A DNA stretch of 42,273 bases from Verrucomicrobia subdivision 3 bacterium UBA693 (GCA_002298785.1 DBMR01000006.1:32057-74329), one strand, 5' to 3'. Shown: positions 26,221-34,542, counted from the stretch's first letter. Notes: generated by a model not told the origin, from the letters alone. Translations and numbers: made by a program.

Positions 26221-26853
26221 TCAATCCACCAGGTGATGCTGGCAGGCGTACCGCGTCAACTCGACATTTGTCGAAAGGGCCAGCTTGTCGGAAATGCGGG
26301 CGCGATAAGTGGCGATGGTCTTTTCACTGAGCCCCATTTCCGCCGCGATTTCCTTCAGTGTCCACCCCGTGGCCACCAACCGCAATACCTGCAGTTCCCG
26401 GCCCGAAAGCATTTCGTGCGGATCCTGGTCCGACGGACGCCCGATCATCGTGGCCAACCGCTCCGCAAGCGAGGCGGTCACATACTTGCCGCCGGCCAGC
26501 ACTTTCTTGATCGCGGTCAGCAGCTCGTCGGCTGCGCTCGATTTGGTCACATACCCGGCGGCCCCGAGTTTGAGCGAGCGCACCGCAAACTCCTCTTCCG
26601 GATAGGCGCTCAAAATCAGCACGGGCGTTTCCGGCCGCAGGCGCTTGACCTCCTCCAGAACTTCCAATCCGCTGCGGCCCGGCATATTGATATCGAGCAG
26701 GACCAAGTCCCACGTGGATGCCATCAGCAAGGCAATGGCCTCCCGCGTGTTGCCGGCTTCGCCGAGCTTCACTTCGCCGAACGCACTTTGAATAATGTCA
26801 CGAGTGCCCCGGCGCACCAGTTCGTGATCATCTGCGATTAAGACACGAATCAT
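26221..26853 (-). CDS. NarL/FixJ-family response regulator heading a kinase operon
   Basis: A 210-residue regulator. I start it at the ATG at 26853, because MIRVLIADDHELVRRG is the usual N-terminus; an open extension to 26940 has no homologous look. The receiver has phospho-acceptor Asp54 in VLLDINMPGR, the LSAYPEE switch region and TKSSAADEL. The C-terminal LuxR helix-turn-helix includes LSGRELQVLRLVATGWTLKEIAAEMGLS, then KTIATYRARI. It is first in the operon with the membrane PAS kinase and the receiver-HisKA_3 kinase, so all three probably form one pathway. Hairpins lie upstream at 26886-26902 and 26968-26983. Confidence 0.93.
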   Translation of the reverse strand: MIRVLIADDHELVRRGTRDIIQSAFGEVKLGEAGNTREAIALLMASTWDLVLLDINMPGRSGLEVLEEVKRLRPETPVLILSAYPEEEFAVRSLKLGAAGYVTKSSAADELLTAIKKVLAGGKYVTASLAERLATMIGRPSDQDPHEMLSGRELQVLRLVATGWTLKEIAAEMGLSEKTIATYRARISDKLALSTNVELTRYACQHHLVD

Positions 26854-26967
26854 GACTGTACGTTGTGCACGTTGCTCCTGGGAAGCTGCCGAAAAGCGGC
26901 AGGCGCCAAGATCTTTGGCCACGCCGCCGGCCGCATTCACACCCCTGAATCCATGAACGCCATTCCG

Positions 26968-26983
26968 GGCGCCAGTTGGCGCC
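26968..26983. other. GGCGCC hairpin between pseudopilin end and regulator start
   Basis: GGCGCC (26968-26973) and GGCGCC (26978-26983) form a self-complementary 6-bp stem with loop AGTT, 30 bases beyond the pseudopilin stop. There is no T-run on either strand. A second dyad, CTGCCG/CGGCAG (26886-26902), sits nearer the regulator start. They could be a weak stop for the pseudopilin transcript or operator sites. Confidence 0.3.
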
Positions 26984-27012
26984 TCGAACTGCGTTGAAAT
27001 TCCGCCCGCCGA

Positions 27013-27957
27013 TCAGTAATTAAACATCAGCTTTCCGGTACTGATCTCGACATAACCCGTGCGCTCCAAATACCAGGCGAAATCTTGCCGCCCCATGGCG
27101 TCGAAGGCCTTTGTCGCCGGATACGAATACTGTACCCGCGGGTAGCGCGAGGTCCCGCTCCGCCACTTTTTGATTTCCGAATGTCCATCCGCAAACGAAA
27201 AACCGCAAGCCCCGTTATGATACGAAGCCGGAATATCCTGCCACGCGCCGGCGCCCGGGTTGTTAATGAAATACCCGTCGTTGATCGAGTCCGCGTGCTC
27301 GTCGATCATCAGCCAGGTCTTGGCAGGTTTGGGCACGGTGGCTTGTTTGAGAAATTGGCGATATTGGGTGAAGCCCCAGTTCTGACCAATGGCCGTGGGA
27401 TCATTGCCGATGCTGAACCGGCCGAAAATGGAGTTCATCGAAAGGCTGCGGTTGCGTTGCTTCCAGCCCGCCGACCGCTGCGGGGCACTGAGGTAATTGT
27501 CCGAGGGGCATTTGTAGGCACCCACCGCGCCGCTCGTGTATTTACCCAATACCCCATTGATCACCCAAGCGGTGTTGGTGTTGCTGAGGTCCTCGACCGA
27601 TCCGCCCGCGCCCCAGGTCATGACGTTGTTCACCCAATTGTCGAATTTCTTTTGATTGATCGCGTCGATGGTCTCCGCCACGCCATAATTGTTGGCCACG
27701 CGATCGGTGTAATCACCGGAATACAAATGCCACGCGATGGTGATTTGTTTGGTGTTGTTCAGGCACAGAATGCCCTGCGCCTTGGATTTGGCGTTGCTCA
27801 AAGCGGGCAGCAACATTGCCGCCAGGATGGCTATGATCGCAATCACCACCAGCAACTCAATCAAGGTAAACCCGTTGCGGCGGCGAATTACAATAGGTGC
27901 GGGGGAGGTCCGGCTGGTTTGACTTTGGCGGATCGTGATTAGATTGGCTAAGATCAT
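27013..27957 (-). CDS. Type II secretion-like pseudopilin with H-X9-DG motif
   Basis: A 314-residue prepilin-like protein. After a basic leader (VIRRRNG) comes the methylation/cleavage motif GFTLIELLVVIAIIAILAAMLLPAL, cut by prepilin peptidase after the glycine, giving a membrane helix and a periplasmic globular part. Near the C-terminus it shows the H-X9-DG signature (HNGACGFSFADGH) that marks a pseudopilin family greatly expanded in Verrucomicrobia, Planctomycetes and Lentisphaerae. Role is unknown; many copies occur per genome, often dispersed as here. The start codon lies within a 19-bp perfect palindrome and has no visible Shine-Dalgarno. Confidence 0.92.
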   Translation of the reverse strand: MILANLITIRQSQTSRTSPAPIVIRRRNGFTLIELLVVIAIIAILAAMLLPALSNAKSKAQGILCLNNTKQITIAWHLYSGDYTDRVANNYGVAETIDAINQKKFDNWVNNVMTWGAGGSVEDLSNTNTAWVINGVLGKYTSGAVGAYKCPSDNYLSAPQRSAGWKQRNRSLSMNSIFGRFSIGNDPTAIGQNWGFTQYRQFLKQATVPKPAKTWLMIDEHADSINDGYFINNPGAGAWQDIPASYHNGACGFSFADGHSEIKKWRSGTSRYPRVQYSYPATKAFDAMGRQDFAWYLERTGYVEISTGKLMFNY

Positions 27958-27970
27958 GTACTACATGATC
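27952..27970. promoter_or_regulatory. Perfect 19-bp palindrome over the pseudopilin start codon
   Basis: GATCATGTA (27952-27960) and TACATGATC (27962-27970) are perfect inverted repeats around one base. The ATG of the pseudopilin gene (27955-27957, minus strand) lies inside one arm. The site could be an operator, or in the transcript a stem that hides the start codon. It is AT-richer than the surroundings. Confidence 0.55.
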
Positions 27971-28062
27971 GGAGATTTGCCGTGAAAATGCAAGCACCGT
28001 AATCGCCCATAAACATCGGCGTTGGGCTTGATCTTCAACTCGTTTTGAGGCTTGCTTGGCCT

Positions 28063-28641
28063 ATGAAACCGCCAGTGGATGAGGCCGCGATCCTCGGAAT
28101 CGAACGGCCGGACAAATCGCTTTGGACCTACTACCTTCTCTGCCTCCTCGTGGTGCCCCCGCTGTTGCCGATCCTGGTTCTGCCCGCCTGGTTCCGTTAC
28201 CATACCATGCGCTACAAATTCACGGCCGAGGGTATCTCGATGAGTTGGGGCATTCTGTTCCGCCGGGAAATCATCCTCAATTACGCCCGGATCCAGGACA
28301 TTCACCTGCGTTCAAACATCGTTGAACGATGGCTCGGATTGGCCCGGATCCTGGTCCAAACGGCCAGCGGCAGCGCCTCGGCCGAAATGACGCTCGAAGG
28401 CTTGCGCAATTTCGAGGCGGTGCGGGACTTCTTGTATTCTCGCATGCGCGGGGTGCACGAGTTCCATCACCCACGCCCGGCCACCCCGCTGGCGGCGGAT
28501 CTCGCCGCCCACCCCGAACAAGGCCATGGCGACACGGCTTCGACCCTCAGTTCTGTGTTGCTCGAAATCCGCGACGAGCTCCGCAACTTGCGTCGCGAAC
28601 TCGAGTCGAACCGGAAAGAGAAAGGAACGGACCATGTTTGA
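28063..28641 (+). CDS. PH-domain membrane protein (bPH2/DUF304), YdbS-like
   Basis: A 192-residue protein with a hydrophobic hairpin at about residues 20-45 (YYLLCLLVVPPLLPILVL), then a bacterial PH domain: YKFTAEGISMSWGILFRREIILNYARIQDIHLRSNIVERWLGLARILVQT shows the usual pattern of DUF304 proteins. The C-terminus is charged and probably a coiled coil (VLLEIRDELRNLRRELE). ATG at 28063 is preferred over a TTG at 28045. The gene overlaps the next PH-domain gene by eight bases, matching the paired YdbS-YdbT arrangement. Function of the family is unknown; a role in membrane or cell-surface stress is suggested in some bacteria. Confidence 0.85.
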   Translation: MKPPVDEAAILGIERPDKSLWTYYLLCLLVVPPLLPILVLPAWFRYHTMRYKFTAEGISMSWGILFRREIILNYARIQDIHLRSNIVERWLGLARILVQTASGSASAEMTLEGLRNFEAVRDFLYSRMRGVHEFHHPRPATPLAADLAAHPEQGHGDTASTLSSVLLEIRDELRNLRRELESNRKEKGTDHV

Positions 28642-29539
28642 CCGATTGCGTTCGCGTCTGCTGCAATTATTAAAGGTCCCGCCCGAACCGGAACCACCCT
28701 TTGGCGATCCACGATCGACCCGCGTGTTTCGCGCGGGCAAAAATTATTTCAAGCTGCGGCTGCTGGGCTGGGCGGCGGGCCAAGCGGTGGTGTTGGTCGG
28801 CATCTTTATTGGCATCGGTGTGGTGGCGACGGTCGAGTATCAGGCGACCGAAATCCGGGCGGCCGAACGCAGTGCCGCCGTGAACCACGAAACCCCATCC
28901 TCCGCCAACACCCCCAAATCAAGACCTTCCCGGCGGCAACCTCAGTCGCCACTGGACGCGATTGTTGGTGCGGCTGCCAAACTGCCGCCCGGCGCCTTCG
29001 CGCTTCTGTGGGCATTGAAGGCGCTGGGGTTGGCGATTTTTGCCGGTCAAGCCGTGGTCTCTTATTTCGTCCTGCGACTCGATTATGAAATGCGCTGGTA
29101 TATCGTCACCGACCGCAGCTTGCGCATTCGCACCGGGCTTTGGCGGGTCCAGGAAATGACCATGAGCTTTGCCAACTTGCAGCAAGTCGAAGTCTCCCAG
29201 GGACCGTTGCAGCGTCTCCTGGGCATCGCCGACGTGCGCGTCAAATCCGCCGGGGGCGGCGGCGACCAACTCCCCCAGCACGGCGGCAAAGTGGACTCCA
29301 TGCATACCGGTTTCTTCCACGGCGTGGAAAACGCCACCGAAGTGCGGGACCTCATCCTTAGCCGGCTCCGCTTGTTTCGCGAAACCGGATTGGGCGACCC
29401 TGATGAGCTTCACGCCACGCCGGGCCTGCCGGTATTCGACCTCGCCCCGCACCACGCTCCCCCCAGTGAGGACGTCCTGGCCGCCGCACGGGAAGTGCTG
29501 ACCGAGGTCCGCCATCTTCGCACCACCCTCCGGTGCTAG
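28634..29539 (+). CDS. PH-domain membrane protein (bPH2/DUF304), second of pair
   Basis: A 301-residue protein starting inside the end of the first PH gene, with AAAGGAAC as ribosome binding site. A first hydrophobic segment is at about residues 44-66 (GWAAGQAVVLVGIFIGIGVV), then a Pro/Ser-rich linker, a second hydrophobic segment (GAFALLWALKALGLAIFAGQAVVSYFVL), and the PH domain with WYIVTDRSLRIRTGLWRVQEMTMSFANLQQVEVSQGPLQRLLGIADV. The C-terminus ends in VLTEVRHLRTTLRC. It likely acts in a complex with the first protein; function is unknown. Confidence 0.85.
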   Translation: MFDRLRSRLLQLLKVPPEPEPPFGDPRSTRVFRAGKNYFKLRLLGWAAGQAVVLVGIFIGIGVVATVEYQATEIRAAERSAAVNHETPSSANTPKSRPSRRQPQSPLDAIVGAAAKLPPGAFALLWALKALGLAIFAGQAVVSYFVLRLDYEMRWYIVTDRSLRIRTGLWRVQEMTMSFANLQQVEVSQGPLQRLLGIADVRVKSAGGGGDQLPQHGGKVDSMHTGFFHGVENATEVRDLILSRLRLFRETGLGDPDELHATPGLPVFDLAPHHAPPSEDVLAAAREVLTEVRHLRTTLRC

Positions 29540-29672
29540 AGGCTAGAGTGGACTGTATTACCAGGCGGCACAGAATTTGAGAACCGGGAGGCTCAGCAGT
29601 CCCCTTCGATGTTCGTCGTACCCAAAACGCATCCGACTTGACATCGACCGGGAAATGGATCACGACACTCGG

Positions 29673-30638
29673 ATGAATTATCCGCTTAATCGCCGTCATT
29701 TTCTTGCTGTCGCCGCGGCCGCCACCGCTTCCACCCTGCTCCCAGCCTGGCCGGCGACCGCCGCCACCTTTAAGGGGCGCATCCGGAAGGCCATGATCGT
29801 CGGCCAGGTGACCGAAGGCGCCTTGCAACCCTTGAAAGAGGCCGGCTTTGCGGGAGTGGAAACGACTCATATCGTGCCCGAAGCCGAGGCCGCCCAGGGA
29901 CGGGCGGTGGCCGAGAAGCTGGGAATGCGGATTCACTCCGTCCTGAGGGGCTGGATGGAATTCAACAGCGAAGATCCCAAACAGGTCGAAAGCACCCTCG
30001 AACAAACACGCCTCGCTCTCCGGGCCGCCAAGGGGTATGGCGCCGACGCCATCCTGCTGGTGCCCTGTCGCATCGGTGGCATGCCCATGCCCGAGCCCTG
30101 GGAATTCGACATCGCCTTTGACGAAAAGACCGGGCACGTCGAACGCGTGGCAGCCGGCGACAACTCCCGCTTCGAGGCTTATATCAAGGCGCAGAACCGC
30201 GCGACCGACACCTCGCGCGCGGCGGTCGAAAAACTTATCCCCCTGGCGCAGGAGTTAAAAGTGGTGATTGGCCTGGAAAACGTCTGGAACAACTTGTGGG
30301 TCAAACCGGCCCTCTTCCGGCAGTTCGTGGGTTCCTTCCAGAGTCCGTGGGTCAAAGCCTATTTCGATATCGGAAATCACGTCAAATACGCCCCGCCCCA
30401 GGACTGGATCAAGGCGCTCGGCCCGTTGATCGCCAAATTGCACATCAAGGATTTCAAGCTCAACCCAGACGGCCACGGCGGCAAATTCGTGCACCCGCGC
30501 GACGGCAGCATTGACTGGCCAGCCGTACGCCGCGCGCTTGACGACGCGGGTTATGATGGCTGGGCGACGATCGAGGATGGCGGACTGTCCCTCAGCGAAT
30601 TCAGCCATCGCTTCGACCTCATTGCCGCGGGCGAATAA
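29673..30638 (+). CDS. Sugar phosphate isomerase/epimerase-like TIM barrel, Tat-exported
   Basis: A 321-residue protein of the xylose isomerase-like superfamily. The N-terminus NRRHFLAVAAAATASTLL is a twin-arginine signal cut near ATAA. Strand-helix repeats of an AP-endonuclease-2-type barrel follow, with likely metal ligands in VIGLENVWNN (Glu), KAYFDIGNHVKYA (Asp, His), AKLHIKDF (His) and a late Glu in WATIEDGG. The ATG at 29673 places the twin arginines at residues 7-8; ATG 29655 would add six residues. Such exported isomerases accompany Gfo/Idh oxidoreductases in sugar catabolism in these phyla. Substrate is unknown. Confidence 0.9.
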   Translation: MNYPLNRRHFLAVAAAATASTLLPAWPATAATFKGRIRKAMIVGQVTEGALQPLKEAGFAGVETTHIVPEAEAAQGRAVAEKLGMRIHSVLRGWMEFNSEDPKQVESTLEQTRLALRAAKGYGADAILLVPCRIGGMPMPEPWEFDIAFDEKTGHVERVAAGDNSRFEAYIKAQNRATDTSRAAVEKLIPLAQELKVVIGLENVWNNLWVKPALFRQFVGSFQSPWVKAYFDIGNHVKYAPPQDWIKALGPLIAKLHIKDFKLNPDGHGGKFVHPRDGSIDWPAVRRALDDAGYDGWATIEDGGLSLSEFSHRFDLIAAGE

Positions 30639-30691
30639 GCGCGCCGGTCTTTTGGCTGGCTAAGTGCATGGCTTCCGGGCATTCCTGAGTG

Positions 30692-32302
30692 ATGCACAAT
30701 ACCGGTAAGGAATTCGAAGGTATTCTGTCGGCCTATTTTGAGCGGCTCCTCGAGGAGGCGCCGACGTTCGCGGTAATCTACGGCGGGCTTCGCGAAGGAG
30801 AAGGGAAATTAGGCCGGGCAGACGCGGAATTTCACCAGCGCCGCGAGCAAGCGCGACAGAAAACGCTGCGCCAGCTCGAGAACCTTTCCCCGCGCGAACT
30901 CACTAACGAGCAGCATCTCGATCGGCTGGCGTTGCGCAGCCTGTTGCTGCGGGAAACCGAGGACTTTGCACGGCACCGCTTCGAGCTCGAACCGGGCGCT
31001 CCTGAACAGGTGCTTTCCATCCTGTTCCACGAACTGCAGCGGGCGGATGACGAACCAAAACGCGCCGCCGCCAACCTGCGTGGTCTGCTCAAGAAAACCC
31101 CTGGATTTCTGGAGGGAGCGGCGTCCGCGTTGAAACGGCCGGAACCGGTCTGGGTTCGGATCATGGAGCAGACCGTCGACGGAGCCAACACGTTGCTCGA
31201 CGGCGTCGAGAAAGTGCTCGCCTCCGCGGAGGCGCGACCGTCGGACGCCGCTCTCGTGCGTGGAGTGAGAAAGGCGCTTGATCATTATCGCGCTCGCGCG
31301 ACCACGCTGCCTCCCGCACCCGAAGGCTCGTTTTCACTCGGTGCGGAGGGCCTCCAGCGCCGGGTCCGGGACGAACTAGGCCTGGACTACACTCTCGGTC
31401 AGATTGAAGCCCTGGCCATCGCTGAGACCGAACGTATCGGTCGGCTCCTGAAAGCTGAGTGCGCCAAATTTGGCCGCGGCCAGTCGGCGGAAGCCATCAT
31501 CGCCACCCTGCGCTCGGAATGGCGGCCTGACCGCCCGCTGCTGGAATTGTATCGCACGGAAACCACGCGCATCGCCAAAGCGTTTGCCGCAGCCCGGGCG
31601 GTCACTTTCCCGCAGGACGACGAGTTGCAGGTAAAGCCGGTGCCGGATTTCCTGCGACCCATGATCCCCACCGCCGCCTACACGCAGCCCGGCGCTTTCG
31701 AACGGCGGCAACGCGGAGTGTTTTGGGTCAACGACTTGAGCCTGATCAAGACCACCGCAGCCGAAAAGCTGGCGGAGCAACAGCAGCACTTCGGCCTGCC
31801 GCTGACTTGCGCGCATGAGGCCTATCCCGGGCATCACCTGCAATTTGTCACGGCGAACCGGCATCCGCGCCGGTGGCGCCGGCTGTTTGCGCACGCGGTG
31901 TTTTACGAAGGCTGGACGCTTTCGTGCGAGCAAATGATGGTGGACCTGCGCGTGGATCGCGCCGCCTGGCTGCCGGTGCAGCAGCTCCATGACGCGCTCT
32001 GGCGCTGCCATCGCATCCTGGTTGATTTGCGGCTGCAAACGGGCCGCTACAGCCACGGCCAGGCCGCGGGACACCTGCAAAAACACCTCGGCTTCACCCG
32101 GGCCCGCGCGGAGGCCGATGTGAACTGGTACACCACGCAGCCGGGAATTCCGATGAGTTACTGGCTGGGACGGCTCGAGGTGGCGCGGTTGCACCGGCGC
32201 CTGGTGCAAGGTCGGGGTTGGAGCCTGCGTCGATTCAATGACTGGCTCCTGAGCTTCGGCACGTTACCGCAGTCGTGGCTCGAAAAATACGGGCTCGATT
32301 AG
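30692..32302 (+). CDS. DUF885 family protein, probable metallopeptidase
   Basis: A 536-residue protein of the DUF885 family. Its key feature is CAHEAYPGHHLQF at about residue 370, the HExxPGHH block believed to bind zinc; FYEGWTLSCEQMM provides a further acidic residue typical of this family. Most of the chain is helical. DUF885 proteins are often exported, but this one has no signal peptide, so it is probably cytoplasmic. Substrate is unknown. GTG at 30689 immediately before the ATG is an alternative start. No clear operon with the barrel gene 53 bases upstream can be shown. Confidence 0.85.
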   Translation: MHNTGKEFEGILSAYFERLLEEAPTFAVIYGGLREGEGKLGRADAEFHQRREQARQKTLRQLENLSPRELTNEQHLDRLALRSLLLRETEDFARHRFELEPGAPEQVLSILFHELQRADDEPKRAAANLRGLLKKTPGFLEGAASALKRPEPVWVRIMEQTVDGANTLLDGVEKVLASAEARPSDAALVRGVRKALDHYRARATTLPPAPEGSFSLGAEGLQRRVRDELGLDYTLGQIEALAIAETERIGRLLKAECAKFGRGQSAEAIIATLRSEWRPDRPLLELYRTETTRIAKAFAAARAVTFPQDDELQVKPVPDFLRPMIPTAAYTQPGAFERRQRGVFWVNDLSLIKTTAAEKLAEQQQHFGLPLTCAHEAYPGHHLQFVTANRHPRRWRRLFAHAVFYEGWTLSCEQMMVDLRVDRAAWLPVQQLHDALWRCHRILVDLRLQTGRYSHGQAAGHLQKHLGFTRARAEADVNWYTTQPGIPMSYWLGRLEVARLHRRLVQGRGWSLRRFNDWLLSFGTLPQSWLEKYGLD

Positions 32303-32362
32303 ACCTGAGCCTGGGCCGCGCCCCGATCCGGCGACCCTTTCGACACCGCCATCAAACTTTGC

Positions 32363-32443
32363 GCTACGTAGGAGGGTATCGCCGGCGTCCTGACCGGTTG
32401 AGGCGCCGCGTAGCATCGTATCGCGGGCGTCCTCGCCGGCGCC
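32363..32443. repeat. Imperfect tandem repeat, two units, next to tatC
   Basis: Two related units lie side by side in the 143-base gap between the DUF885 gene and tatC. Both read GTAG, a variable part, TATCGC, x, GGCGTCCT, xx, CCGG and then CGCC; the first has four more bases before the last block. GC-rich hairpins are possible within each. It resembles the dispersed GTAG-GGCGTCC intergenic repeats that I recall from verrucomicrobial genomes. Confidence 0.45.
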
Positions 32444-32445
32444 AA

Positions 32446-33471
32446 CTATTCCTCAGGATTCGCCGCAGCAGCCAGGGCCGCTTTCTTCTTATCCTGCCGT
32501 TCCCAGTACCAGGCGATCCAAATCGTGATCTCGTAAAGAAGCTGCAACGGCAGGAACATGATCAATTGGGTGATCACTTCCGGAGTGGTTAGCACCGCGC
32601 CCAGGAAGAGGTTCACCACGATCATGTACCGACGGCCTTTTGACAGTAGCGAGTAATTCACCACGCCGATTTTCACCAGCGTCAAGATGATCACTGGCAT
32701 CTCGAAGCCCAGCCCCATGCCCAGCATGAATTTGCAGACGAAACTGATGTATTCGTCCGCTTTCCATTGCGTAGCGGCAAAGCCCAGCCATTCCGAGTAG
32801 CGTTGGGACGCGGCCAGGGCCAGCGGCATGAGCGCAAAATAGCAAAAAGTGACGCCGGTCAAAAACAACCCGACACCAAATCCCAGGCCGCGATAAACAT
32901 AATGTCGTTCCTTCAGGCGCAGCGCGGGAAAGACGAAGGCAGCCACAAAATAGAAGATGAACGGGGAAGCCATGACCAACCCGCCGTACAGCGCCACCTG
33001 GAAAGCGACGAAGAAGCCGCTGGCCGGGCTGAGGTTAACGAGGTCAATGTTGACGTGCCGGGCACGTTCGGAAAGGCTGGGGTCGTCATCCACCCGCCAA
33101 CCCAGCACCTGGTTGGTCCCGATGCGGATCGGCTCGAGGCGTACAGCTACAAACCGGTTGGTGCCCAACTTGAAGCTCTGCTCCACCTCCGGCGTGAGCG
33201 TAAAGACCCCGATCTGGTTGGTGTTGACCAGGACCGTTACGACCTGGTTCGTGCCGGGAAAGGAGATGCTGGCGCGGCTTAGCGGCCACTTGAGGATCTC
33301 GACGACGTAATTGCCGCCGATCAGGCAAATCAGCACCGCGACGCTTAACGCCGCAACGCCTTTGATCAACACCCAGCGGAGATCCTCCAGGTGTTCGAGA
33401 AATGATTTTACCGGTCCGCCCTCTTCGTCCTCTTCGGTATGTAGGGGCTCCGCTTCGGGTTCTTCAACCAT
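32446..33471 (-). CDS. tatC: Sec-independent protein translocase TatC, enlarged periplasmic loop
   Basis: A 341-residue inner-membrane protein that recognises twin-arginine signal peptides. The family N-terminus FLEHLEDLRWVL (residues 24-35), then later membrane helices with ASPFIFYFVAAFVFPAL, GMGLGFEMPVIIL and VITQLIMFLPLQLLYE identify it. Two oddities: the signal-binding HLxELR motif has Asp30 for Glu, and the first periplasmic loop (about residues 65-145) is some 55-60 residues longer than in E. coli, with four TN(Q/R) motifs at 74, 84, 104 and 119. The N-terminus before residue 24 is very acidic. It lies 20 bases after tatA. Confidence 0.94.
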   Translation of the reverse strand: MVEEPEAEPLHTEEDEEGGPVKSFLEHLEDLRWVLIKGVAALSVAVLICLIGGNYVVEILKWPLSRASISFPGTNQVVTVLVNTNQIGVFTLTPEVEQSFKLGTNRFVAVRLEPIRIGTNQVLGWRVDDDPSLSERARHVNIDLVNLSPASGFFVAFQVALYGGLVMASPFIFYFVAAFVFPALRLKERHYVYRGLGFGVGLFLTGVTFCYFALMPLALAASQRYSEWLGFAATQWKADEYISFVCKFMLGMGLGFEMPVIILTLVKIGVVNYSLLSKGRRYMIVVNLFLGAVLTTPEVITQLIMFLPLQLLYEITIWIAWYWERQDKKKAALAAAANPEE

Positions 33472-33491
33472 GGGTTAAACCACTCAGCGGA

Positions 33492-33794
33492 TCACGCCTT
33501 GCTGCTGGTCGAAGAAGATTGGGGAATTGTGGTCGTCGGAGCCGCTTCCACCTTGGTGCTGGCCACCGTGGATTCCGAGGAGATGCGCTTCTGCGGCGTC
33601 GGCGCCGGGGTTTCGTCCATGGCGTGCGACACTTCGTCGGTCACCTCACGGGTCGCTTTCTTAAACTCTTTAATGCCAGTGCCCAGGCCCTTGGCCAACT
33701 CGGGAAGGCGCTTGGCCCCGAACAGGATCAACACCACCGCCAGGATCAAAATGATCTCCCAGCCACCGAGCATTCCAGCAAACATGACATTCAT
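33492..33794 (-). CDS. tatA: Twin-arginine translocase subunit TatA/E
   Basis: A 100-residue pore-forming subunit. One membrane helix (residues 10-26, GGWEIILILAVVLILFG) is followed by the FGAKRLPELAKGLGTGIKEFKKA amphipathic helix with the invariant FG-x-x-(K/R)LPEL pattern, then a Ser/Thr-rich tail. Starts at Met1 or Met4 (MFAGMLGG) are both possible. It precedes tatC on the minus strand, and no tatB is seen, so this is a minimal TatAC system. Two predicted substrates, the Gfo/Idh oxidoreductase and the TIM-barrel protein, are encoded in this window. Confidence 0.94.
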   Translation of the reverse strand: MNVMFAGMLGGWEIILILAVVLILFGAKRLPELAKGLGTGIKEFKKATREVTDEVSHAMDETPAPTPQKRISSESTVASTKVEAAPTTTIPQSSSTSSKA

Positions 33795-33827
33795 AAATCA
33801 CTAAATAAGTTCAACATAAACTAAACC

Positions 33828-33865
33828 GGGGCGCGCCCGGAGTAAAGCTCCAAAACACGCCCCGA
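33828..33865 (-). terminator. Stem-loop between pal and tatA, weak terminator candidate
   Basis: CGGGGCG (33828-33834) pairs with CGCCCCG (33859-33865), with an inner stem GGAG/CTCC (33840-33852). On the minus strand it is followed by GTTTAGTTTATG. It sits in the 102-base gap after pal and may lower or stop transcription into tatA-tatC. Confidence 0.4.
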
Positions 33866-33896
33866 TGGACAAAAACAACAACCGCTTCTCCCACCC

Positions 33897-34517
33897 TTAC
33901 TTCGGACTCAGAACCACGAACTCGCCGCGGCGATTCTGTTTCCAGGCCGACTCGTCGTGCCCGACCACTTCTGGACGGGATTCACCGAAGGTAATGGTGT
34001 CGAGCCGCGTGGGATCAATCCCCAGCTTGATCAACTCTTCACGCAAGGAAACGGCGCGGCGTTCGCCCAGCGAGAGGTTGTACTGCTCGGTGCCACGTTC
34101 ATCGCAATGACCTTCAATCAACAGCGCCTTCTCGGCGTTGGCTTTCAGGTAATCGGCCACGGTCTGCAGCTTGGCACGTTCGCCCGTGCGCACCGCCGAG
34201 CTGTCAAAAGCAAAATACACCTTGCTGGTTTTCAGGGTTTCGCGGTCCTGCGGCCAGCCATCGTGCTTGCCTACGGGATTTTGAGTCGAACCACTCTTCT
34301 CCAAGTCCTTAAGTTGCTCAGATGTGAGACCAGTGCCACCGGTCGCTCCTGGATCCTGAGACAACGGCATCGCCGGGGTCGGCTTGGCGTCCGCAACGGG
34401 CGCGCTGCTTCCGGGCGGCAACGGCGTCACATAGCCGGTCTTCTTTTTGCAGCCGGTCACCGCCATGGCGGCAATTAAACTAAATACCAATAGATTGGCG
34501 AAACTGTTCAGCTTCAT
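33897..34517 (-). CDS. pal: Peptidoglycan-associated lipoprotein Pal
   Basis: A 206-residue lipoprotein. I start it at 34517, where MKLNSFANLLVFSLIAAMAVTGC gives a lipoprotein signal with lipidated Cys23. A Pro/Gly/Ala-rich linker follows, then an OmpA-type peptidoglycan-binding domain: VYFAFDSSAVRTGE, LLIEGHCDERGTEQYNLSLGERRA, and FGESRP with EWKQNRRGEF-like end (AWKQNRRGEFVV). It anchors the outer membrane to the cell wall and is released by TolB and the TolQRA motor. Gene order tolB-pal is the standard one. Confidence 0.96.
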   Translation of the reverse strand: MKLNSFANLLVFSLIAAMAVTGCKKKTGYVTPLPPGSSAPVADAKPTPAMPLSQDPGATGGTGLTSEQLKDLEKSGSTQNPVGKHDGWPQDRETLKTSKVYFAFDSSAVRTGERAKLQTVADYLKANAEKALLIEGHCDERGTEQYNLSLGERRAVSLREELIKLGIDPTRLDTITFGESRPEVVGHDESAWKQNRRGEFVVLSPK

Positions 34518-34542
34518 TTTTCGTATCTTTCGTGGAAACGGG

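Noticed and set aside
26854..26940. N-terminal extension of the NarL-type regulator
   Set aside because: The extra 29 residues show no family similarity, and the receiver domain normally begins at MIRVLIADDH.
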